From G963701675 sp963701675 (GTDB taxonomy: Bacteria; Planctomycetota; Planctomycetia; Gemmatales; Gemmataceae), in the NCBI GenBank assembly GCA_963701675.1, contig OY969623.1, positions 1,550,001-1,614,000 of the forward strand: a stretch of DNA of 64,000 bases, written 5' to 3'. The notes under the pieces are model-generated. The model did not search any database, was not told the origin of the DNA, and saw only the letters and a list, made by a program, of their open reading frames with translations. This document shows positions 42,667 to 52,382 of this stretch, piece after piece (within the stretch, counting starts at the first letter, position 1; each line of letters starts with the position of its first letter). Both the position numbers and the translations under genes were made by a program.

Positions 42667-45597
42667 ATGTATTTCTCGCGACCAGTACCGCGGCTTTGTT
42701 TTGGTTGCGTCCTATTCGTTTTCATTTACCTACCAGCAGTTGGCATTGCGGCCGATGATGCGGCTTCCAATCAATTCTTCGAAGTCAAAATACGCCCAAT
42801 CTTGGTCGAGCATTGTTTCAAGTGTCACAGTGAGGCGAAACAACGCGGCAGTCTCCGGCTGGATTCGCGGGCCACGATCATGACTGGCGGTGACCAAGGG
42901 CCGGCCATCATTCCGGGAAAGCCCGAACTCAGTTTGCTTGTCAAAGCAGTGTCATACGACGGCGAGCTTAAGATGCCGCCGACGAAGAAGCTCTCGAAAG
43001 AACACATCGCCGATTTGACACGGTGGATCGAAATGGGCGCCCCTTGGCCAGGAGGCGACACCGCGGCAACCTCGACCACGCGCCGTGGAGAATTCAAGAT
43101 TACCGACAAGGATCGCGCGCATTGGGCCTTCCAGCCCCTTCGACGGCCTCCGGTTCCTTCGACGAAGAATTCGCAATGGATCTCCAACCCCATCGATGCG
43201 TTCATTCTTGCCAAACTGGAATCCAAGGGTCTTTCGCCAAACCCGCCGGCCGCGAAGCATGAACTCCTGCGACGCCTTCACTACGACCTAACCGGACTGC
43301 CACCGACGCCGGAAGAAGTCGAGGAGTTCTTGGCGAATCCTTTGTCAACGGCTTATGAGACGGCGGTGAATCAACTCCTGGACTCGCCACGGTATGGTGA
43401 GAAGTGGGCCAGGCATTGGCTTGATCTGGTTCGTTACGCCGAGACCAACAGCTACGAACGCGATAACCCGAAGCCCCACGTCTGGCGGTATCGCGACTAC
43501 GTGATCCGCTCGTTCAATAACGACAAGCCGTACGACCGTTTCGTCCGAGAACAGTTGGCGGGCGATGAATTACCTGAAGCGGGGAATGAAAGCGTCATTG
43601 CCACGGGATACTACCGCCTCGGCATCTGGGACGACGAGCCGAGCGATCCGCTGCAATCCCGTTATGACAGTCTCGATGACATCGTTGCCACGACGTCTCA
43701 AGTTTTCCTCGGCCTCACGGTCGATTGTGCCCGCTGCCATGACCACAAGATCGATCCGATTCCGCAGAAAGACTACTACCGGATGGTATCGTTCTTTCAC
43801 AACATCAATCATTTCCGCAACGGCGGACCGACCGATGAGGTCCCGCTGCTTGAACGGCCGGAAGATCGAATCGCCTATGAACGGCAGATCAAAGACTTGG
43901 AAAAGAAACGTGACGCCGTGCAAGCAGAGGTTAGAGAAGTCGAGAACGAGTACCGCGCGAAAGCGTTGAAATCGGAACGTGATGGCCTTCACCACAACGA
44001 CCTCGATGACCTGGAGTACCGCTTCTATCGAGACACCTGGAATCGGTTGCCGGATTTCAGCACGATCAAGCCGGAGGACACGGGCAGGCTGCCGCGACGG
44101 CTTTTCGAACTCACCCCGCGAACCCGCAACGAAGCCTTCGGATTCGTGTTCGAAGCGTTCCTCATCGTTCCCGAAGCTGGTTCCTACACGTTCTACCTGG
44201 ACTCCGACGACGGCGCCCGCCTCACCGTGGATGGAAAGAAGGTAATCGAGTACGACGGCATCCACGGCCTGGGCAATGAACGCCGCGCGTCGATTGACCT
44301 TGCGAAGGGCCGACTTCCGATCAAGCTCGAGTACTTCCAAAATCAGTTCGGCCTCGGTCTAAGCGTCGCATGGTCCGGACCGGGATTCAGTCGGCGCTCC
44401 CTCAGTGCGTCGGAAAAGACGGCCCTCGCCGCGGACGTGGCAAAGGTCATCGAGAGAGAAGGTCCGAGCCTCATCGGCGCCGAACGAGTTCAGCATTACA
44501 AGTCGCTTTTGAAAGAACTCGGCAAGTTGAAGGCGCAGAAAGTCCCCGTCGATCGCGGATTAGCCGTAACCGAAGCAGGAAACCGAGCCCCGGAGACGTT
44601 TGTGTTGGTCCGCGGCAACCCGCATGTGAAGGGTCCAAAAGTCGAGCCCGGGTTTCTGGAAGTCCTCGGCGAAGCCGTTCCCCCTATGTCGACCATGCCA
44701 GAGCAAAACAAGACGACGGGCCGGCGTCGGGCACTCGCCGAGTGGATTACCTCCGTCGAGAATCCACTGACGGCCCGCGTGATGGTGAATCGCATCTGGC
44801 AGTATCATTTCGGCCGTGGACTCGTGCGGTCGCCGAACAACTTTGGCACTCAGGGCGACAAGCCAACCCATCCCGAATTACTCGACTGGTTGGCTTCGGA
44901 GTTTGTTGCGCGTGGTTGGAGCATGAAGGACTTGCACCGGCTGATTCTACTGTCGAACACCTATCAAATGTCGTCCCGCAGCAATCCAACTGCCTTTAGC
45001 ACGGACCCTACCAACGACTTGTTTTGGCGATACGACATGCGGCGCCTGAGCGCTGAGGAAATTCGCGACTCAATCCTCAACGTTTCCGGCGTGCTAAACC
45101 TAAAGATGTTCGGACCGGCTGTTTACCCCGAGATCGCGCGAGAAGTCATGCTTGGCCAATCCAAGCCCGGCTACGGCTGGGAGAAATCGCCGGCCGCCGA
45201 GCAGAATCGCCGCAGCGTCTACGTTCATGTAAAACGGTCGCTTGTTTTGCCTATCCTGGAAAGTTTCGATGCGGCTGAAACGGACCGATCCAGTCCCGTC
45301 CGGTTCGCAACGACGCAACCAACACAGGCCCTGGGGATGCTCAACGGTTCGTTCCTGCACAAACAAGCGGCGTTACTCGCCGATCGTATACAGCGCGAAG
45401 CCGGCGACGACACCGAAAAGCAGGTACGCCGCGGGTTATTGTTGGTAATGTCGCGCGCGCCTGCCGAAGCCGAAGTAGCCCGCGGCATGAAACTCCTACG
45501 CCGTCTGCAAGAAAGCGACGGTATGAGTCCGGATTCCGCGCTTAAAGCCTTTTGCCTGGTGGCGCTGAATCTAAATGAGTTCATCTACTTGGATTAG
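42667..45597 (+). CDS. PSD1/DUF1549/DUF1553 protein with inserted PA14 domain
   Basis: Planctomycete-type secreted protein of 976 residues. A signal peptide (PRLCFGCVLFVFIYLPAVGIAA) is followed by a PSD1 cytochrome-c-like domain with heme-binding site EHCFKCHS, then DUF1549 (NPIDAFILAKLESKGLSPNP to VDCARCHDHKIDPIPQKDYY), a PA14 domain at about residues 465-585 (EAGSYTFYLDSDDGARLTVDG), and DUF1553 (RALAEWITSVENPLTARVMVNR to SRAPAEAEVARGMKLL). It is followed six bases later by the DUF1501 gene, its usual partner. Function is unknown; roles in periplasmic polysaccharide or redox processes are proposed for the family. Confidence 0.93.
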   Translation: MYFSRPVPRLCFGCVLFVFIYLPAVGIAADDAASNQFFEVKIRPILVEHCFKCHSEAKQRGSLRLDSRATIMTGGDQGPAIIPGKPELSLLVKAVSYDGELKMPPTKKLSKEHIADLTRWIEMGAPWPGGDTAATSTTRRGEFKITDKDRAHWAFQPLRRPPVPSTKNSQWISNPIDAFILAKLESKGLSPNPPAAKHELLRRLHYDLTGLPPTPEEVEEFLANPLSTAYETAVNQLLDSPRYGEKWARHWLDLVRYAETNSYERDNPKPHVWRYRDYVIRSFNNDKPYDRFVREQLAGDELPEAGNESVIATGYYRLGIWDDEPSDPLQSRYDSLDDIVATTSQVFLGLTVDCARCHDHKIDPIPQKDYYRMVSFFHNINHFRNGGPTDEVPLLERPEDRIAYERQIKDLEKKRDAVQAEVREVENEYRAKALKSERDGLHHNDLDDLEYRFYRDTWNRLPDFSTIKPEDTGRLPRRLFELTPRTRNEAFGFVFEAFLIVPEAGSYTFYLDSDDGARLTVDGKKVIEYDGIHGLGNERRASIDLAKGRLPIKLEYFQNQFGLGLSVAWSGPGFSRRSLSASEKTALAADVAKVIEREGPSLIGAERVQHYKSLLKELGKLKAQKVPVDRGLAVTEAGNRAPETFVLVRGNPHVKGPKVEPGFLEVLGEAVPPMSTMPEQNKTTGRRRALAEWITSVENPLTARVMVNRIWQYHFGRGLVRSPNNFGTQGDKPTHPELLDWLASEFVARGWSMKDLHRLILLSNTYQMSSRSNPTAFSTDPTNDLFWRYDMRRLSAEEIRDSILNVSGVLNLKMFGPAVYPEIAREVMLGQSKPGYGWEKSPAAEQNRRSVYVHVKRSLVLPILESFDAAETDRSSPVRFATTQPTQALGMLNGSFLHKQAALLADRIQREAGDDTEKQVRRGLLLVMSRAPAEAEVARGMKLLRRLQESDGMSPDSALKAFCLVALNLNEFIYLD

Positions 45598-45603
45598 AAG
45601 ATC

Positions 45604-47058
45604 ATGAAGCCAATCAAAGACTTTTGCGGGCGAACCCGCCGTGAGTTTCTGTGGGAAGCCGGGGCCGGGTTTACCGGACTGGCAATGACCGGCCTCTTTA
45701 CGCTCGACGGGTTCTTCGCCCGAAAGGCCTCAGCGAACACCGACGCGTCCAATCCGCTCACGGCGAAGATGCCGCACTCCGCACCACGCGCCAAGAGCGT
45801 CATTTTTCTCTTCATGTACGGCGGTCCAAGCCAGGTCGACACATTCGAGTACAAGCCGAAGCTCTACGAGTTAGATGGCAAGAGCATCACGGTGAAAACT
45901 CACGGACGCGGCGGCCATAAGAATCAAGGCCGGGTCGTCGGTCCGAAATGGAAATTCAAGCAGTACGGCCAATGCGGCAAGCGGGTTTCCGACTTGTTTC
46001 CGAATTTGGCCACCTGCGTGGACGATATTGCATTCCTCCACTCAATGACGGCGGATTCACCGATCCACGGCTCGGCCATGTTGCAGATGAACACGGGCAA
46101 AATCCTCTCCGGCAGCCCGTGCCTGGGGTCGTGGGTCAATTACGGCTTGGGCAGCGTTAGCGAGAACCTTCCGGGCTTTGTGGTCATGCTCGACCCGACC
46201 GGCGGGCCGATTAGCGGGGCGAAGAACTGGTCGAGCGGCTACATGCCGGCAACGTATCAGGCGACCATCCTGCGCTCAGCCGGAAATCCGATCCTCGACT
46301 TGCAGCGGCCGGCGTCGATGAGCGGCGCTGCTCAGCGCGAATTACTCGACACCTTGAACGCGTTCAACAGCGAACACCAAATGCCGCGGGTCGACAACAC
46401 CAATCTCGCAGCCCGCATCGCCAGTTACGAGATGGCGTTCAACATGCAGGCCCACGCGCCGGAAGCCGTCGATTTGAATCAAGAGACGGCGGCGACGCGG
46501 GAGATGTACGGCCTCAACGAGAAGCGGACGGAAGACTTCGGCCGACGTTGCCTGCTTGCCCGCCGCCTTGTCGAGCGCGGCGTCCGATTCATCCAACTCT
46601 ATGCAGGCGGCGCCCACGATGACAGCAACTGGGATGCCCACGGCGATCTCGTCAAGAACCATACCTACCACGCCGGACGAACCGACAAGCCCATCGCGGG
46701 TTTACTCAAAGATCTGAAGCAGCGCGGCCTGTTGGATTCGACGCTGGTCATTTGGGGCGGGGAGTTTGGCCGACAACCTACGGCCGAATACGCCGAAGGC
46801 ACCGGCCGAGACCACAACGCATACGGCTTCACCATGTGGCTGGCAGGCGGCGGCATTAAGGGGGGTGTCAGCGTGGGAGAAACCGACGAACTGAGCAGTG
46901 CGGCCATCGCCGACCGACTACACGTCAAAAACCTACACGCCACCGTCCTGCAATTGATGGGTCTCGATCCAGACAAGCTGACTTACTTCTACGGGGGACT
47001 GGATCAAAAACTCGTCGGCGTCGAAGGCGCGGAAACTATCCACCGCATTATGGCTTAA
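45604..47058 (+). CDS. DUF1501 (sulfatase-fold) Tat-exported protein
   Basis: 484-residue DUF1501 protein. The twin-arginine signal is TRREFLWEAGAGFTGLAMTG. It has the family's conserved elements FLFMYGGPSQVDTFEYKP, GRRCLLARRLVERGVRF, DDSNWDAHGDL, VIWGGEFGRQPTAE and GRDHNAYGFTMWLAGGG, which form an alkaline-phosphatase/sulfatase-like fold. Its pairing with the PSD1 gene is a hallmark of Planctomycetes. The two products are probably made together and work in the periplasm or an extracytoplasmic compartment; the substrate is unknown. Confidence 0.93.
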   Translation: MKPIKDFCGRTRREFLWEAGAGFTGLAMTGLFTLDGFFARKASANTDASNPLTAKMPHSAPRAKSVIFLFMYGGPSQVDTFEYKPKLYELDGKSITVKTHGRGGHKNQGRVVGPKWKFKQYGQCGKRVSDLFPNLATCVDDIAFLHSMTADSPIHGSAMLQMNTGKILSGSPCLGSWVNYGLGSVSENLPGFVVMLDPTGGPISGAKNWSSGYMPATYQATILRSAGNPILDLQRPASMSGAAQRELLDTLNAFNSEHQMPRVDNTNLAARIASYEMAFNMQAHAPEAVDLNQETAATREMYGLNEKRTEDFGRRCLLARRLVERGVRFIQLYAGGAHDDSNWDAHGDLVKNHTYHAGRTDKPIAGLLKDLKQRGLLDSTLVIWGGEFGRQPTAEYAEGTGRDHNAYGFTMWLAGGGIKGGVSVGETDELSSAAIADRLHVKNLHATVLQLMGLDPDKLTYFYGGLDQKLVGVEGAETIHRIMA

Positions 47059-47103
47059 CATGTAAAGCGAGCCCGGAACCTGTTGGGCGAGCCGGGAACG
47101 TTA
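47059..47103. repeat. Short direct repeat GCGAGCCSGGAAC between convergent genes
   Basis: GCGAGCCCGGAAC (from 47067) and GCGAGCCGGGAAC (from 47087) lie head to tail in the 42-base gap between the DUF1501 gene and the decarboxylase. CCCGG and CCGGG can also pair to a weak 5-bp hairpin. It may be a remnant of a REP-type palindrome. No T-run is present. Confidence 0.4.
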
Positions 47104-48567
47104 GTGACCGGAGCCACCACCGCATAGCCCGCCGCCCAAGTCCACCAACCGCCGCACAACCTCCTCGACATCCGCCGCCGTAGTGCGCCAATTGACGAAG
47201 CAGAATCGTAGTGCCACTCGTCCGTTCAACCGAGTAGACGACAGGAATGCCCGACCGGTGCGACGCAGTGCCTCGACGAGCGCCAAATTAAGTCGATCGA
47301 GTTCCTGGTCGGAAGTCATTCCCGGCGGGACATAACGAAAACACACGATACTCAATTCTCGCGGACACAGAATCTCGAATCGTCGCGAGTCTTCTAGCAG
47401 CAGTTGAGCGTAGTCCGCGAGCCGGCAACAACGCTCAATCAGATTGCGGTGCCAACTTACACCCAGCGCTTTCACGGACAGCCATATCTTGAGAGCGCGG
47501 AATCTCCGGGTCAGGGCAATGCCATAATCGGCGAAGTTCACCTCTTCCTCTCCCGGCAACACGTCTTGCAAGTAGTCCGGATGATTCGTGAACGTCTCGG
47601 GCAAACGTCTGCTGTCGCGAACCAGGACACAACCCGCTTCGAAAGTTTGCGCGAACCACTTGTGAGGATCGAGGGTCACCGAATCGGCTCGTTCAATGCC
47701 TGTGAGCCCCTTTTTCTCTTCGGGAACGAGAACCGCCGGCCAGCCGTATGCCGCGTCCACGTGGAACCAAACGCGATGATCTTGACACACATCGGCCACG
47801 GCTGCGAGCGGATCGACAGCGCCGGTGTTGGTCGCGCCGGCGTTGGCCGTCACAACCCATGGCAATCGCTTCTCCCGGATGTCCTCTTGAATCATGCGAC
47901 GAAGGCAGTTCGGATCCATCCGAAACTTCTCGTTGGTGGTTACCAGGCGGATTTGATCAGGGCGCAAGCCGATGATTTTCGCCGCTCGATCCATCGAACC
48001 GTGCCTTTGTTCGGATACATAGAGGACTGCCCGGTGCGCTCTTCGTAGCTACGCCGCTCGCGCAACCAACAATGCAATCAGGTTCGCTTCGGAACCACCG
48101 GAAGTGAGGATTCCACCGGTTTCCTCTGGAAGGTCGAGCCATTCGCGGAACCAGCGGAGGACGGTGAGTTCCACTTGCGCAGGCCCCGCCCCTTCGAGCC
48201 AGACTCCGGCGAAGAAATTAGTGCCGGCGCATAGCATGTCGCCCAGAATCGAGTACCAGCTGGGAGCACCCGGAATGAACGCAAGGAATCTCGGGTGATT
48301 GATGCGAAAAGCGTTGGCCGAGATTCGCTCCTCGAACTCGACGAGCAATTTCTCGAAATCAGTCCCGGTTTCCGGCGCCGCCCCACCCAGGAGGTTTTCC
48401 ATTTCGCGCCGGCCCGGATGGTTGCCGATGGGCTGTTCTCGCAAGGTGGCGTGATGATGGAGCAACCAATCTTTCAATTGGTCGACCATGCGCTCCAGAT
48501 GGGCGCCCTCCGGCTGCGGAAGTGGTTCGGCAAGCCCGCGGCGGAACGATTCCAGGTCGGCATTCAT
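47101..48567 (-). pseudogene. PLP-dependent (aromatic amino acid/group II) decarboxylase with in-frame TAG
   Basis: Decarboxylase of the aromatic-L-amino-acid/glutamate family, 488 residues if read through. The PLP lysine is in TLDPHKWFAQ, with FHVDAAYGWPAV and VTANAGATNTGAVDPL in the large domain and RFLAFIPGAPSWYSILGDMLCAGTN near the N-terminus. After GGSEANLIALLVARAA a TAG at 48049-48051 stops translation. The same frame goes on LRRAHRAVLYVSEQRHGSMDRAAKIIGL, so one base change would restore it. Some of the natural reading may begin again at ATG 47994, but this would lack the N-terminus. The substrate cannot be predicted. Confidence 0.8.
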
Positions 48568-48576
48568 GAAGTGATT

Positions 48577-49026
48577 CTAGCGACGTGACTTCTCTGGAGC
48601 GGCAGGCATATGTGCCTGGCGCTGATGGTCGGCAACGCTTGCCGGTGCGATGTGCCAGCCGCAATCATGGCAGGTCGGCGCTTTGTCGTAGCAGTCGTCG
48701 CAATAGAACGGTCCGCCGCGGAAGAACTGCTCCAACCGCGAGCGATCTTCGGCACTCAAGTCGCCGGCGTCGCGCGGCAGGGGCAACTCATCACCGCAGC
48801 CGTCGCAGTCCCGCGAAGCATGTTCGATGATCAGCGGCGTGTAATGATCGTGCACGGCACGGGGCACTGTTCCCGAACCACGACAGAGCGGGCAGTCGAT
48901 GGCTAATTGAGCCGCGATCGCTTTGCGGATGAAGTCGCTCTTGTTGGGAAGCTTGTTCAAAAACTCCGCCAACTCTTCTTCGACTTTGAAAGCGACAACC
49001 TCGGTCTTCGGGGATTTGCGTGCCAT
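48577..49026 (-). CDS. Ribbon-helix-helix protein with four cysteine-pair knuckles
   Basis: 149-residue protein. Residues 8-42 (VVAFKVEEELAEFLNKLPNKSDFIRKAIAAQL) look like a CopG-type ribbon-helix-helix DNA-binding region. The rest holds Cys pairs in CPLCRGSG, CDGCGDELPLP, CDDCYDK and CHDCGWHI, plus several histidines (AVHDHYTPLIIEHASRD), which suggests zinc or other metal binding. This combination recalls NikR-like sensors, though it is not NikR. It lies between a decarboxylase and a hydrolase on the same strand. A metal-responsive regulator is a reasonable guess; no operator can be shown. Confidence 0.65.
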   Translation of the reverse strand: MARKSPKTEVVAFKVEEELAEFLNKLPNKSDFIRKAIAAQLAIDCPLCRGSGTVPRAVHDHYTPLIIEHASRDCDGCGDELPLPRDAGDLSAEDRSRLEQFFRGGPFYCDDCYDKAPTCHDCGWHIAPASVADHQRQAHMPAAPEKSRR

Positions 49027-49104
49027 TCGATACCTCTTTCAACCTACTTTATCGAGCGCTCGAAAGATTCGCAAGTTTACCCGCGCGTGCGCCCGAGCGC
49101 GCCG

Positions 49105-49950
49105 CTACGGGGCTCGTTGTCCCAGCCAGCGGATCAAATCACTCAAATACATCTCAGGATCGGACTCGAATTCAAGTGTGTGGTGTGCCCCGGCATACTC
49201 GATTACGGTCTTGTCGGTGGACGGCAGTTTGTCGAAGTACCGGCGGGTGCGGGCGTTATCAATTATGCGGTCATGTTCGGCGAGCATAAGCAGCACGGGG
49301 AGCGTAACAAATCGTTTAGAGAAGCGCACGTAGCCGTCGAGGCGAATGCTCTCGATCAACAAACGGGCAGTCGCCTCCTTCAGCGCCAGTGGATCGTCGC
49401 GAATAAATGCTTGCCATTTTGGCGACGCCGTGAACAATGCCGGGTCATTGAGCGGAATCGGGAAGCGCCGGTCTGGAGAAAACACGCGGGCCTTGGCGAT
49501 GGCGAGGCGCTGCTTCAGTTTGGGCCGCACTTTTGCAAACAGACCCGGACATAGCAACGCCAGACCGTTGACCACACCCGGATGCCGCCGTTGCAACGCG
49601 AGACCCAGTTTCCCGCCCCACGAGATCGCGATGAGGAACACGGGTGTCTTCCCCTCCTTGCGCTGTTCCGCGATGAATTCGGCAACATCGTCGAGCAACC
49701 GTCGAAAACCCGGAGCATCGCCGCGATTTTTTTCATTCAAACCCGAACTGCGCCGGTCAAGAAAGGTCACGCCATATCCCGCATCGCAAAGCCGCCGGCA
49801 GCAGTTTTCGTACCAGCCGCCGTGACTTTGAATTCCGTGGATGCACACGACATCGGCTCGCGGCTTCGCAGATGGGGTAAAGCGCCGGTATTTCAGAACG
49901 TAGCCGTCGCTGGCCGAAAAGTCCTCGATCGTCACGGATGCATCAACCAA
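49105..49950 (-). CDS. Alpha/beta hydrolase (monoacylglycerol lipase-like)
   Basis: 281-residue alpha/beta hydrolase fold protein. The nucleophile serine is in LIAISWGGKLGL (elbow G/A-x-S-x-G form), the acid in LAEHDRIIDN and the histidine in YAGAHHTLEFE. The oxyanion region VVCIHGIQSHGGWYENCCRRLCDAGYGVTFLDRRSSGLN matches the monoacylglycerol lipase/lysophospholipase group (HGxQSHxGWY). The gene overlaps the epimerase gene by eight bases, so they are cotranscribed. Substrate is unknown. Confidence 0.85.
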   Translation of the reverse strand: MVDASVTIEDFSASDGYVLKYRRFTPSAKPRADVVCIHGIQSHGGWYENCCRRLCDAGYGVTFLDRRSSGLNEKNRGDAPGFRRLLDDVAEFIAEQRKEGKTPVFLIAISWGGKLGLALQRRHPGVVNGLALLCPGLFAKVRPKLKQRLAIAKARVFSPDRRFPIPLNDPALFTASPKWQAFIRDDPLALKEATARLLIESIRLDGYVRFSKRFVTLPVLLMLAEHDRIIDNARTRRYFDKLPSTDKTVIEYAGAHHTLEFESDPEMYLSDLIRWLGQRAP

Positions 49951-51112
49951 GGATCGACTCCTTCCGAATCGTGACGCGTGCTAGAGCTTCTGGATCGATG
50001 CGGATTCCGAGTCCCGGACCCGGAAGGGCCCTCGCCCAGCCGCCCCATCGAAACGTGATATCCTCCGTACCCAACGATTCGCGCACCAGATGTCGGTCGT
50101 ACGAGCCTTCGAGGTATTTCAGATCGGCGACGCTGGAAGCAAAGTGTCTCCCCGCCGCGGACAAAATGGCCGTCTCACCGATCTGACAGCCCAGCTGACA
50201 GCCCACTCTGTGTTGCCGAGCGAACTGGGCCAGTCGTAGAGTCCGAATAAACCCGCCGCACTTGGACAGTCGTAAATTGAAGAGATCGCACGTCTTTCCC
50301 GTGACGGCGCGTTCCGCATCCACCTGACTGCACAGCGATTCATCCAACATGATGGGCGTTCGGATCTCTTTCCGAACTTCGGACAAAGCGGCAACGTCGG
50401 CGTGTGGCACGGGCTGTTCAACGGCACTGATGCCGTAAGGCTCCAGTTCTCGCACTCGCTCTATCGTTTCCAGCGGCGTCCATGCTTCGTTGGCGTCGAC
50501 ACGGACGTCCTGTTTCTTGAAAAGCCAACGTCGCAGTTCCTTCAAGCGTTTGACATCGTCGTAGCCTTCAATGCCGACCTTTAGTTTCACGTGCGGAAAG
50601 CGCCAGACGCGCATTCGCCAGGCGGCGATGAACACCTTGAAGCCCTTGGCCGACGTGACGGCGCCGCTGTAGCGAACCCAATCTCGCGGCTCGTGGATAT
50701 CCGGCGCCATGAGGCTGGTAATCGCGGACAAAGGCTGCCGAAAATGCCGGCCGAATACGTCGAGCACCGCGAGTTCGACCGCGCAGCGAGCGGCGTTACT
50801 TTGACGATCGCGATCATCACCAGGCACCAGCGCCAAGCGGAGTCGTTCGGCCAACGCCACGGCCGACTTGAAATCGCGACACGGTTCCAACTGAGCCGGA
50901 AGCTCACTAGATTGGATCAATGACAACGATGTGTCAATGGTCTCGCCGGTGACATAATCACGAGGCACGCCCTCGCCGAAACCCTCCGTGCCGTCTTCCA
51001 AGACGCAACGCACGATGACGTTGTCGGTGGTGGAACGTGTGTGCGAGGCATGGCGAACCGGCTTCCGTAGCGGAATGCGGACGTGAAACGCGGTGAGCTC
51101 GACGACACGCAA
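49943..51112 (-). CDS. Enolase-superfamily enzyme (muconate-lactonising/dipeptide epimerase-like)
   Basis: 389-residue member of the mandelate racemase/muconate lactonising enzyme group. Likely catalytic residues: KLKVG (second Lys of the KxK motif), metal ligands VDANEAW (Asp), SAVEQPVPH (Glu) and LDESL (Asp-Glu), and the general acid Lys in LRLSKCGG. The N-terminal cap starts MRVVELTAFHVRIPLRKPVRHASHTR. The set of residues fits a dipeptide epimerase or o-succinylbenzoate-synthase-like enzyme rather than mandelate racemase. With the hydrolase next to it, a role in peptide or ester salvage is possible. Substrate unknown. Confidence 0.85.
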   Translation of the reverse strand: MRVVELTAFHVRIPLRKPVRHASHTRSTTDNVIVRCVLEDGTEGFGEGVPRDYVTGETIDTSLSLIQSSELPAQLEPCRDFKSAVALAERLRLALVPGDDRDRQSNAARCAVELAVLDVFGRHFRQPLSAITSLMAPDIHEPRDWVRYSGAVTSAKGFKVFIAAWRMRVWRFPHVKLKVGIEGYDDVKRLKELRRWLFKKQDVRVDANEAWTPLETIERVRELEPYGISAVEQPVPHADVAALSEVRKEIRTPIMLDESLCSQVDAERAVTGKTCDLFNLRLSKCGGFIRTLRLAQFARQHRVGCQLGCQIGETAILSAAGRHFASSVADLKYLEGSYDRHLVRESLGTEDITFRWGGWARALPGPGLGIRIDPEALARVTIRKESILG

Positions 51113-51159
51113 CCTGAAATCCCTTTCTGTTTATGGAAGCCACCGACGCCGGTCGGACC

Positions 51160-52287
51160 TCACTTCCGTGGCGGTTTGCAATTACTAAGGGCCATCAGCG
51201 CGTAACCGGTAACCAGGTTAGGGTCACCCTCCATCCACTGTTCTTTGTCGTTGATCCAACTGCCGTCGGGTTTCTGACGTTTCGCCAGTGCCTCGACCAA
51301 TTCGGCCCGCCAATCGTGTGATTTTCCGTTCGCGTCAACAAACCGGTCTTCGCCGAGCAGGTCCATGCACTTCGCCATCGTGTGATAGTAGTAGTAGAGG
51401 CCGCGTTGCGATTGGATAGCCGGCATTCCGGGGTTCGCGTCGAGCGTGTAGTTCTTCCGAATCCATTCGACTGCTTTCTTGATACGGGGATCGTCCTTGC
51501 TGACGCCGCAATAGATCATGCTCTTGATCCCCGCATAGGTCATGCTTCCATAACCCGGAAGGCCATTTGGGTGTGGCCCGTCCACCTTCGTCTGTCCGCC
51601 ACCCGCGGCGCTGTAGATGAAGCTGCCGTCGTTGATTTTCCCGGCCCAAGGCTGATCGTTGTGCTCGCCCTTGAGGTTCTGGCACCGGCTCACGAAGGTC
51701 AGTGCTTTTCGCAGTGCAGGGTCGTCAGGCGGCAAACCCGCCGATGCCAGTGCGTCCACAAAGAATTGCGTATTGGACATGTCGGGGCGCGACGCGCTGT
51801 CGTAGCCGGCGCCACCGAAGAAATCGTCCGATGGAGTCTTGCCTTCGCCGTCATCCCATTGAAGTTTCTTCAAGAACTCGGTCGCGTCGCCGATGACTTT
51901 CTTGTAGCGATCCGCTCGGTCCGCCGCCTTCAACGCCATCACATTGACACAGGTAACGTAATTCTGAAGCTGCGGCCGAGGGTCCTTGCCGGCAATGTGT
52001 CCTCGCTCGACATTCACCAAGCTCTCGATATAGGCGAGGGCTTTTCGGGCCATGGGATCATCGGGCGTGATCTTGCCGGTGCGCAGTAGTCCCGTCAACA
52101 CGATTCCCGTGACGCCGGGTGTACGGTTCCCGCTCCAACTGCCGTCTTCTGCTTGGGTGGATCGGAGATAGGCGATCGCCTTGTCGACGATGCGGTCCCA
52201 TTCCGCCGGGTCAGGACCGTTCGCGCCGAGCAGCGCGTTCAAGGAAAGCGCGGATACCAATGCAAGCGTTGCGACACGGTAGAACAT
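51160..52287 (-). CDS. Secreted terpene-cyclase-fold repeat protein
   Basis: 375-residue protein with a signal peptide (MFYRVATLALVSALSLNALLGA) and prenyltransferase/squalene-oxidase-type repeats, for example AIAYLRSTQAEDGSWSGN, RCQNLKGEHNDQPWAGKINDGSF and AKRQKPDGSWINDKEQW. No DxDD catalytic motif of a terpene cyclase is seen, so it is probably not an enzyme. It has the same architecture as the larger protein at 10686. Planctomycetes carry many of these. The function is unknown. Confidence 0.82.
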   Translation of the reverse strand: MFYRVATLALVSALSLNALLGANGPDPAEWDRIVDKAIAYLRSTQAEDGSWSGNRTPGVTGIVLTGLLRTGKITPDDPMARKALAYIESLVNVERGHIAGKDPRPQLQNYVTCVNVMALKAADRADRYKKVIGDATEFLKKLQWDDGEGKTPSDDFFGGAGYDSASRPDMSNTQFFVDALASAGLPPDDPALRKALTFVSRCQNLKGEHNDQPWAGKINDGSFIYSAAGGGQTKVDGPHPNGLPGYGSMTYAGIKSMIYCGVSKDDPRIKKAVEWIRKNYTLDANPGMPAIQSQRGLYYYYHTMAKCMDLLGEDRFVDANGKSHDWRAELVEALAKRQKPDGSWINDKEQWMEGDPNLVTGYALMALSNCKPPRK

Positions 52288-52382
52288 CTGTTTGCATCTC
52301 CACTTCGATGACGGAAAACTCCTTTATTGTAGACGAGCCGGTTGAGGAGCGCTCACTTCGGAAACCGGCAGTGGCGGTTAGT

